Assembly: GCA_935421135.1 (NCBI GenBank)
Contig: OW285188.1
Coordinates: 6,376,733-6,440,732, forward strand
Source: Bugulina stolonifera
Taxonomy: Eukaryota; Bryozoa; Gymnolaemata; Cheilostomatida; Bugulidae
DNA length: 64,000 nt
Reading direction: 5' to 3'
Shown here: piece after piece, positions 18,916 to 30,900 of the stretch
How the letters are laid out: each line of letters starts with the position of its first letter
Position numbering within the stretch: position 1 is the stretch's first letter
The notes under the pieces: model-generated
Database searches by the model: none
What the model saw: only the letters and a program-made list of their open reading frames with translations
Told to the model about the DNA's origin: nothing
Position numbers and translations under genes: made by a program

Positions 18916-21900
18916 CTACTGTTGCATGTAGGTGTGCTTGTTATTCTCATGATCTCGCAACTTCCTGTAAAAACTCTGCACGTAGGTGAACACACACTTC
19001 CAATCTGGCTTCTTCATTCTCACCATATCGTCAACTTCAAGTAATGGTGCTATGTCAGCCTTTTGTCTGAAACAGTAAATGGAGAAGTAGTGACCAGCTA
19101 CAATACCCACCATGGGCCATAATAGTTGCTATAAAGTACATGTTAGTCTACAACCACCTAGACTTGAGAAGCTGTTGTTTACAACAGTTGCAGTGCATGA
19201 ATTAAGATATGATAACTCCAAATATGTGCCAATATATTAAAAATAGGCATAGTAAATAATACTACCAGCCATGGTCTAATGGTTAGAGCTCTAATTCATA
19301 GGAGATCCATATTCAATGGGTCATGGGTGGTATTAAGAAGGGCATCCATCATTATGCGCCTTTAATTAAATTTTAAAACACTCCAGTGTTTGTAATAGAA
19401 ATGAATCAAAAAATAAATTTTGCGATACAGTGAGTGATGTCATCGGTTGGCAGTGAGTAAGATACAAATTTCAGAGTAGGTCTGGATGGTCAAAAGCTCA
19501 AACCCTTCCATCTGCAATGCACATGGAATTACAATGACGTAGGAACAATGTATTGAGTTCACAGTGCTCTACTTCAGTTTATAATGAGGTAGCCGAGGTC
19601 GCAGCAGCGTAATTGAGTTCATAGTGAGGTAGCATGAGGTAGCAGCAGTGTGCAATGTACATGTACTCGAGTGTAGAGTAAATAATTTACTTACTCAGCT
19701 AAATCAAAAGCAAGCTGAAAGTTTTCTCTCCTCCTTCTCTCATCTACTTTTGCCCAATCAAATGAGTCTGGGTAAAAGTGATGGATGAGTGCAAGGAAAG
19801 CCACTCCATTGTTCCAACTGGTGGAGAAGTTATCTATCTTTACATTCTACAACATATTTAAATTCATCAGAATTCTCAAATGATTCTCAGTATTGCTGCG
19901 ATTCAAGAAAATTGCATTCCCTTCAAGTTACAATAGACAGGTTTAGATTAATACAAATGCTCAAATCACAAGTTATACCACAATTTAGATTGAACACAAT
20001 AATATTTTCCATCTAGAAGTAGCTCAAAACTTCATATACACGTGTATGCTGTAATCAATAATTGTAACCAAACAAATGTAAAGCACATGCAATGACAGTA
20101 ACTTGGAGTTACTTTCCCTACATGATGCAGCATGTAAAGTAACAGAGTAGCATCACAGGAAATCTACACTAACTAGTAGCATGTACATATAGAGACTATA
20201 TTAGGGTGAAGCAAGCAAGAGGGATGTTGGCGGATTCAACTGGCTGATTATTGAATAGTTTGATACCTCGTACTCTTTAGTTTTAGATTTACACCAATCA
20301 AGTAGCATTTGTTTAATGGTGGTGGCGCTGCGCTGAACTCCTGGTCCGGTTCCAGCTCTAGAGAAACTAGGGAGTAGAGTAACACACAATAGTTAATGAC
20401 ACAAACACACAATCGACAGGACAAAGCAAAATGACAAAGTTTGCCGTGCTAAGACTAAGCAACACAAATCCATCCAGAGCGACTCCGCCAATCCACAAGA
20501 CAAAATAATGAGACCAAAAAACAGGACAAGCACATACAAACACGATGCTTAATACAACTGAAATTATCCAACCAACAAACACAATATAATATCTAGACTG
20601 CTATAGGAATTGAGAGATCATCTCTCAACAACTAAAACAGGCAGCTTGGAATATTATTGACAGGCAGCATTATTGAAGGCTTGTGCAGTGGCATTGATGG
20701 TCTTGAATATGGCAGCCAACTAAGTGACATGTGCAGCACACGGCAATTAAACCCTGTACAGCATACAGTAGGTAAACCCTGTACAGCATACAGTAAGTAA
20801 ACCCTGTACAGCATACAGTAGGTAAACCCTGTACAGCATACAGTAGGTAAACCCTGTACAGCATACAGTAGGTAAACCCTGTATAGGATACAGTAAGTAA
20901 ACCTTGTATAGCATACAGTAGGTAAACCCTGTACAGCATACAGTAGGTAAACCCTGTACAACATACAGTAGGTAAACCCTGTACAGCATACTGTGGGTGA
21001 ACCCTGTACAGCATACAGTAGGTAAACCCTGTACAGGATACAGTAGGTAAACCTTGTATAGCATACAGTAGGTAAACCCTGTACAGCATACAGTAGGTAA
21101 ACCCTGTACAGCATACTGTGGGTAAACCAGCATCTCATTCCAGTATGAAGCAAACATCAAAGTGTTTCACTCACACAATTCACATCTTCTCAACTTCCTT
21201 ATATTTGGTTTTTCACGTAAATTTCAACTCAGCTATAATTACATTGTACATGTATATGTATGCAAGTCACATACTTGCTTATGGAAAAACACCAAATCCC
21301 ATTCTGCAGACATGTAAATGAGTATAATGTAATGCTCAACTCATCTGAAACGTTACAAATTTAGAATTGTCACCTCATACCTTAGATGTTACGGTATGAC
21401 AACTCCAGCAATACCAATCTTGAATTATATAATGTATTATACAACATACTTGTGTTACATGTAGGTCTATGATTTACATAGGGTTTAGTTCATATGTATG
21501 TTATGCTACAAAATAAGAAGCTGATACTTCAGCGGCAGGAAGTTGAGAAGGTGTTGGGACGAAAGACTATGCCGTGCTGTTTAGTGTATTACCTCATACT
21601 CCTTGGTCATGAGTTGACACCAACGTAGTAAACCTTCAACTACACTAGGCTGACCACCTTTACCACCCGCACTAAACCTTCAATACAAGCAGAACCTCAG
21701 TCAATATGAAAACCAAACTAATTCCTCCCTACTCCTACAAGACTGCAGTAATAGATACCCTCCTTGTCGGCTTGCCATAGTAATGGGAGTTTGTTAGTTT
21801 AAATGATAATGCTTGAAGTAGAGGAGGGAAGTGATTCTATGCTTTCTACTAGTAGAAAATAGTGACACGAAGCAAGCTTTAGTTATACATGCTGCTGCTG

Positions 21901-24900
21901 AGCTCACGGACGGACACCGACTAAAGCTGCTAGAAGCTGACACGAAAAGTTGATGCTACAGTCACCTCGTATTCTGATGTATTGACTTTACAAAATGAGA
22001 GAAGTTCCTGCTTTATTTCTACTACTCCTAATGCTCGTCGTTTTATCACCTTTGCAGCCTGTTTTGCAGCGGGAATTGCATTGATTGAAACTGTAGTGCT
22101 GGGAAACAATGGGATGACAAACACACAAATTAAATTGGGTATTAGGAATTCAACTCACTACTGCTATGATGCTAAAATTCTATAACAATATAATGCAAAA
22201 CACACACCACTGCTCTCTGCTAATTTCAAAGGAATATATATGTAAATATCCTTGTCTACAGTGATCCAAAGAGTTGATACAGAGACAATAATATGTGATG
22301 GAATTATAATATTATAACCTATAACTGTTTTCGATGACATTGTACAATGTACATGGCAATATTAAACAAATCACCATCTCTAGTATCAACTCAATATCAC
22401 GGATAAATCAGCAATGAAACCAATCATGTACTATGTTTCTACCTCAAACTCTGTAGTGTTGTTTTTAACAAAATTAAACACTTCCTCTACGTTCTTACTC
22501 ATCCGAATGCTGTAAATATTATACAGGGGAGATAATTCATCACAATCATTGACCATGTACGGCAACTGGTGAGCATTTATTCATGTGACTCATTTCAAAT
22601 ATCGATATAGTGAATTGGACGCTTGAAATAGTGAACAGGCATATTGACATCATCAAACTTACATTGGAGACAAATTTAAATTTAATGAAATAATTTACAA
22701 GTATATATATACATATATATTGGTAGATATTTATCAGATACAACTTCCAATATGTAAAAAAGCAACCATGTTACACTAGCCTTAATGCCTGGGGTATAAC
22801 ACTTCACATACACAAGTAGCTTAATCTTACGCAGCCATTCGTTCATTAGTCTAGCAATATCAGAGATCTAAAGCTAAATAGAATGATTTCATGCTAAGAT
22901 GATATTGGTTCGAGACTCAACACAGGCCATAGCACTGCAGTCAAGGGGCACTGCGTCTAATAGAGGGGTGAATATACTAGTAATTAACCCTGCACTAGAA
23001 CAGTATGGTAGGCACTGGGGGAGAGTGCAGTGGGGAAAGAGTGAATTATTGCTGTTATATAACTGACAATTAGTGCTGTAATAATTAATACTGCACATGT
23101 TGGCAAACCTCAGACATTAATGTAGAAGTATAAACATGTGTTAAGTTACTACTAATTAGTACAACCCACTGATCGACAATACATCACTCCCACAATACCA
23201 TGTTCATTAACACTGAATTAGTTACACATTAGTATCGCATGTACATGTACTTGTAGGACGTTGTGATACTGTAGGCTCCAGAGCTCTGGTGTACAGAGTA
23301 CAGCGTATACAATGTATATAATATATGCACCTTCTATATAACCCATTACACTCGCATAGTAAGAGCTAGTTCAGACAAAATTCTTACAATAATGCAGACT
23401 CTTTACCCAGTAAAGTCTACGTTATTGTATACATGTACATGATACAGTGCTATATTAAGTATAATATTAAATAGATCTCCTATATAGACACCTTTTTGGA
23501 TTCGGAGAAAACTACAACATCCACCCATTTCACAAGGAAATTAATCTAGTTTTATGTATTGTTGTGGCATTATACAATGTAGGCCAACATGGTCATATAC
23601 ATGTAATACGAATCAACCTTTCTGACTTCCTGAATGGAAGCAGTAGAATCATTTCACAATCTCTACTATAAACTGTGTGTAACCAAGGCTATATGGTATT
23701 GTACAGTCAAGGCCTATATATGCACATCGATACTTACTTGGGTTTAGGTGCTGATGCTGCCCCAGGGTTGTTGGCTGTGTCCATCTGTTTAAAGGCTGCC
23801 ATAGCACCTCTAGCACTTGCCGGTGCACCTTTGCCTTCAAGTAACATACACACAGGTTAGAGATCATAATATGTGACCAAACTGAAGAGATCTTGGTTAT
23901 AATATAGAGTGAGGTTAATGCAGTATGGGGCACTAGTACTGGTAAATATAGTATGGGTAAAGAGATTGGAGGAAAAGATAGGACCCAAAGATGGTCCTTG
24001 CCCCGCCCACTGCTAAGGTGAGAATTGTCCTATCTTCATTTTATCCGTTTTGTCTAAACCAACTAATCATAGCATATTTTACATAATGTACTTTGAAATC
24101 ATTGTTTGCACAATATGTAGTTCTCAACACAAAAGGGAGAGAAATATTGAGTAGGTAGCAGCAAGATGAGAGGGCAACTCTGCAGTCATCACCTTAAGAG
24201 TGGGCAGCGTAAGAGTAGCCAAGTGTTGTTATTTAGTGGGGATCTTTCCCTCCACTATCGTTAGTAAGGGTGATATAGTATAGGTAATACAGGGTGTGGT
24301 GATGTAGTATGGGTAATATAGTATGTGGTGATGCAGTATGGGTAATATAGTGTGGGGTGATGCACTATGGGTAATGTAATATGGGTAATACAGGGTGTGG
24401 TGAAGTTGCATGGGTAGCCACAAGGGAGAAGGGATAACAGAACTGAGGAAGGAACTGGTTCAAGTCTGTATGCTTACACAGTAGGCATCACATACACACG
24501 CAATGCATGCATGACGTTGCACACTGCCTCGTTACAAACAGAATACAGTCACACCAATCAATAAGTTCCGTCTTACCAAGCAAAGCTGTCATGGCTCCCG
24601 GTTTACCCCAGGATCTGCTGGCACTGGTCTGGCCTTGCTGCGTGTGACCGCCGATATTAGTTTTCCAAGTTTGATTTACTGAGACATTGCCTGCAGTGTT
24701 CGGACGTGATAACTTCCCCACCAAACAGTTGGCTGTATCGTTGGCAGCGGCTATGGACACACAGACAGCATGCGGCAAACAGGAAATAGTGGTATATGCA
24801 GCTAATACAGCAGTTTTGTTGGTGCGTCAATACTACTAGGTTAAACAGACTGTGGGTACTGGGTAAGAAATAGGGGTAAATTATTAATTTAAAATACAAA

Positions 24901-27900
24901 TTAATAACAGACAGAAAACAAAAACAAATGTTTTACAAAAAACCAATCATGATCAAACAACAACTTCAAACCATGCAGCAGTTATTTTCTATACAGGCAG
25001 ATGTAAACATCCAAGATGCACCAATTACAAGTTATGCTACTAATTCACAGTCAAAATATTTTACAAGGAAATGACACTCACCTGCAGGCCGACTCATACC
25101 ACCAGATTTTGGAACAGTTTTCAAAACTACAAAATGGATTATTTATTATGTATGTTAGTGTGCTGAATGTGTCTACATGCTGCAATATATACTATACACC
25201 TGCAATCAATTAGATTTTTGTTTCAAAATTAATAAAATGTTTGTTTGGCTGTTACTTTACCTGTAATTATACATTCGTACACCTACCTGGTTTTAGTGAG
25301 GGTTTGGCTACGTTGCTACCGTTGCTGCTAGCACTGCTGTTACTACTGCTCACTTGCTCCACTGGACTGCTGCCTGTGGTCTGTTTGCTAGCATTTGTAT
25401 CAGAGTTGGTATCATTAGAAGGCTTAGCACTTTCCTTCTCTTCAGATATAGCTATAAACATATCATAATACTTATATTACCCTGACGTAACAGAACAGTA
25501 ATTAGCAATAGCCCTAGTTCCATTAACACATACTACACAAGGAAGGGTATCAACATAAACAATATTAATTAGGGGAGGCAATGAAGAACAACCTATACCT
25601 ATTACATCCATATTGTATTCAGCAACCACCTGGAGTGTTCCAGCAAGAACAGAGGTCATTGTTTGAGATGATGCGTACGTAGAGGTCATTGTTTGAGCGA
25701 AAGTTTGCTAATAATAACCAGGCGTTGATCTCAAAGATCTGGTAAACTAAACCTATTCCATTGCAAGAATTATACTTACTCAAGTACTGGTCGAACACCC
25801 TAAACCTCTACAGCACATATATGTATATATTATGATATAATTATGACATTAGAAATAAAGTAAGTGGATATTTCATGAGATATAAATGCCAATGTAACAT
25901 TTACCCATACATATTATACTCTACAGAACAGAGCTAACCTGTATCATTATTTACAAGTTATGCACATATTACATGTATAATGTGGTGGAGGCATGCTAAC
26001 TTGAGTATTTATGATACTACACACAGGTCTATGTTATTGTAAACTCTGTGGAAAATATACTAAGCATATTATGCTCCATACCTGTCTAACCTACTAGAAA
26101 ACGGAGCAGAATATAAACATGTCGATTATGTTGCATTATGCATCTATCACTGAATTTATACTTATAGACTTAGGCATTGGTACCTCTTGCCAGCACAACT
26201 TTGTGATTTCCACGAAATCACAAAGTTGTGCTGTGCCCATGATACAATACACTTCCTACATCTTTACATAACTAACTGAAGTGTTATCAGATTTATCAGC
26301 AAAGCATTTGCCGAGTTCCTCCAGACAGCAAGGTGCCAAGGCTACAGACAGAAAGGTGCCAAGGCTGCAGACAAGCAGGTAAACCTCAGTATTCTAACCT
26401 TCAACATCAAAGTAGAGTGACATGAGCTAAGTGAAAGCCATGCCAACATGCCCAGGTCTACCAGCAACCAGCGTGTAGCCCGAGTTCTGCTCTATTAGAC
26501 AACCAACATTGGAGTAGGTAAAGTAAAATTCATCCATGTAATGAGTAGTGGTTAGATACTTTAGTTTACAAGCTTGTCATTTTCAGATAATCTATCAGCC
26601 CCACCATTAGGTTACCAGTCCCAGTGCACTAGTTAGTCTACAACATGCTGTGTGTATTTTAAATCATTGGGTGGGGAAAGGTGTTGAGCCACATCCAAAC
26701 ATTTGCTGACTAGCAGATGCAGCTCTCTCTAGTGTTTAGATCTGGCCAATCATCTACTGTTTTCAATGAAGCACCGAACTTCCAGAGAGACAAGCCCATA
26801 CCCTACAACCTTGACACAACAGAACTTACTTGCTGATTTGAGTACCTCTTCACATTTGCTTACTTCCTTTGATTCACCGTTGGTAGTGGCATCATCGGGA
26901 GTTATCTCCACTTTGTCACATGAATTGTTGTTAGTGTCTTCATTTTCCTAAATATATCACACACAGAAACTGATAGTCATATGTTAAGGTAAGCTAACAG
27001 TGAGCTAACAGCTTAACAAAACATAGCTAACGCACACTGTACTCCTTCCACGGCCTCACAGGTACATGAATGCTACGAATTTGCAACTGTTTGAAAATTT
27101 CAGTTAGAAACCCAACCCACACCACAGAAAAACGTCCTGTTTTGTACTGGCATTTTTACAATGTCCTTTTGCCGAATGCTACAGTAGCTAATAGATTGAA
27201 TGTGCAGCAAAAAACCAAGTTTAATTTAGCCCGTGTTCTTCTCTACTCATGCAACATGTAGAACGTAACATTTAAGATGTATTCATTTCAGAAATGTACA
27301 GTATATGTAGGCATACATACATTAACAATGGTATGAGGAGCTATGGTACTTGTTATACAGAAACGATAATACGCTGTAGATTAACACTAACTTCCTACTG
27401 TCGCCATTATCTCACTGTACTATAGAGAATATCAATGTGCAGAATATTTAGCATTACAAGTACATGCACTAGTTTGCTGTTTGGTGAAAGAGACAAGATA
27501 CAGAAAGAGTAGATTTCTAGTTAAAACAATTTGGTATTATCAATAAAATATAAAAAGACTGACCGTATCCATAGTGAGTATAATATCTAGAATCAACTGA
27601 CCGAATGTATAGGGAGTAAGTATAGAGAGTGAATGCTGTCTTACATATTATATATATATATATATATTGTACATGTACCTGTTTATAGTTAGTAAATTAA
27701 TTTAAGATGGAAGTTAGCACACTTCGTTTAGGTATTCATATAATATGCTATACTTTGTGTTTTGATCATCATGTTAACATTCAAAGCTAATTGAGGTAAT
27801 ATATACCTTCACTGCTCTAATCTAAGCAATGATATACACTACTTTGATATCAGTCTATGTTCCTTATAGACCAAGAACTGACAACTACAGTGCATAGAAA

Positions 27901-30900
27901 AGTGAGGGTGGGTGAATAGAGGGAGCTAAACGGCTCAGTGGAACACCACTAATTTCAGTGCTCGTTTGTACATCGAGCTTCTATTCCAATGTAACTACTA
28001 CTTTATTTACTAAAAGAAGGGGGAATAGGAATCCTACCATAATCTAATGTAATTATTACAACAATGGTACTGAGGCTATACTAGGTAATTTAGCAATACT
28101 GGCCACATCCAAGCCTCATGTTATAAGCGTACCACGCTATAAGTGCACCATGCTATAAGCACATCTCACCATAAGCACACCACACTATAAACACACCTCA
28201 GTTGATATTGTGATGGTACAGGACATTTGTATACGACTCCAGCTACCGGAACCAACCCTGCAGCACCTTAAGTGCCTAGTAGTTGTCACAGCGTTACTCA
28301 GCTGACACTCATACTCTCATAACTAACTGTTCGTATACTTATACTCAACTGCATTGCATGTCTAAACCATTCATTTATTGTCTATATACGTGTATCTATG
28401 TGTTTATACTCATTCTACTTCATTACATACTGATGTACGTTCATGTATGATAATTACTAAGTCTTTTAGTGCCTTTTATACCCATGTACAGAGGCCCGAC
28501 CTCTCAGAATTACTTGATATTCATTTTTTACATGAATTGGACCATTATAAGCAACTTTTGTAAAACCCGACCCATTTTGGGTCGGCCGTCGGGCTTCCGG
28601 CGGCCATGTTGTTGCGCAACTTCCGGACGACCCTATGTCGTCTTTTCCCGACGTGTGGTCGGCCGGAAGTCCTTATACTATATAAAGGGCATTGTTTCAC
28701 TGTTCATTGTCTCAGTCTTCACTTGGCTTTCAATAAAGACACATCTATACTTGATACAGAGACTTTCACTTCCTTTTGTCAGGTCATTCGTTTAGCGAAC
28801 CGCCTACTAGGTCGGATCACTCTCTTTCAATGCATAGTCTGAAGGTCAGACTTGGGACCAGATGGGTCGTCTCTGGTAGTTATTGGGCTACTGAGACCGC
28901 TCGATCTTTCATGTAATGAGAAGGCCTAGCACCACTTATAGGCACTTCAGTTTTGGGTCGGTAGTCGTCCAAGGACGACCGCACGAAATACCAGAAACCT
29001 TTACAATATCGTATTAGTGTGTAAGAACCTCACCTTACTTCCCTTTGTGACATCACCACCAACTGTAAGACTAGAAGAGGTCTCTGTGGAGGTACTTTCT
29101 GCAGGAGGATCTGAAGAGATAAGGTACATGTGCTTATACATGAACATATACATGCTAGAGACTGTAAGCACATGAGCTAATATAGTTTAAAAAGAAATGT
29201 AGCATGTTATATGCAACTACGAGAAAGCTGACAACAGCTTGAATGAAATATTTTCTGCAGATCGTCTCACCCTTGGCTTTGACCTTGACCTTGGCATAAG
29301 AGGACAACTCCTGAGAGCCTTTCAGTAGACAGCATTCATACTCCCCGGAATCCTCAGGGAAAACTTCTGATATGATTAGTGAAGCTTCCAGACCATCAAA
29401 TTTCTGTTTTAGTTCAGCGTCGTCTTTCAGTAACTTCAAAGTTGAAATGAAAAATGGTATACAGTGATGCATGATAGAAGGTAAAGGAAAGTTTACACCT
29501 CAGTGACAGCGTACCATGCAGGCTGTATATGCCGTGTTCTACTACAGGATATAGCCAGTAGCAATCTAAATTTCAGTGCAGTGCAGATAACCTCAGTATG
29601 AACACGGCACAACACATTCAAACTGTGAGAGCAGAGGGCAGAAGATGAAAGAGATAGTTGATATTGTATTGCATTAGATTGCAAACACGTACCTTTCCAT
29701 TCTTGTACCAGTTAATGGTAACACCCTCATGTTTCTCTAATAGCTTACACCGCAAGGTCACATTCGGGTCACCATCCATGACACAGAGGTCACACAACTC
29801 AGTAGATAGTTTCAGCTTGGGTGCTTGAGGTAATTCTATGTTAAAATATTTACATTTGATCACCCCTTGTAACTACAGATATGTACATGGTATATCAGAT
29901 TATACATGGAAATGTTTATATTATAAATAAGGCTTAATAAAGTTGTCTCCCTTTACCTGTAACACAAACAGTAGCTGACGACTCCACTGATCCATATTTA
30001 TTCTTTGCTCTACAGACGTAAGAGCCTGAGTCATCAGGATAAAGTAACTCTTTTATATTGAGGGTGGCTACACTACCGTCCCAATCCATGCTAATATCCT
30101 TGTCACTTTTAATAGCTTTACCATCTTTCAGCCATGTGATTTCTAACTTGTTGTTGTCACCATCTGGTGTGTCAAACTGACAGGTCAGCCTCAGGGGTTC
30201 ACCATCCACCCCTTGGGTGTCAGTCAATCCCTCTACCACCCTGGGCTATTAAACATGTGTACTCATATTTATAAGCTATATAACATAATATTGTGAAGTT
30301 GCCCTCTCCCTATTGGTTTTCCTTTCAGTTATGTACAGAATTCCCAAGAGTATATTCTAGACAGTGTACTCAGACGCTTGCTTTCAACAATACATGAGTT
30401 TTTACCTACCGGGTACTTCTCCAGGACTACAGACACCTGAGTGGCTGACTGCACATCCTGGCCTGTAGTCTGAGAGTGTGAAGACCTTTCTATGCTGATA
30501 TCTTCCTCTATCAACCGAGAGCCATCCTTCTCTTTAATATCTACCTTCCTAACAAGGTCAGCTTCCGTAGTTACAGAGCCCTTCAGGCTCAGCTGTTAGC
30601 AAAAAAACAGTATAGCACACATGTCTACTAGTAAGCCATATACTGTATACGTACACAACAAACACTACATGCAATATACATGTACGCTACATTATAGACA
30701 ATAGATAGACAATACATACATGTACATTGTATATGCATACATGAATACTATACATGTAATATCATAATATAAAGCATAGTACATACTGCATATACTACAC
30801 ATTACACAGTACAACATAAAACCCGAGCTACACATTGCACACCACATAAAGCGCACATTGTTGTATGCACTGAACACTATATACGAGACAGTACATACCA

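Noticed and set aside
19266..19335. Candidate tRNA gene
   Set aside because: The D-arm-like part is present, but the B box, anticodon arm and acceptor pairing do not hold up. A SINE relic is more likely.
20632..21160. Three overlapping minus-strand open frames rich in Tyr, Leu and Cys
   Set aside because: They come from a 25-bp tandem repeat free of stops in every frame. There is no start context, domain or splice support.
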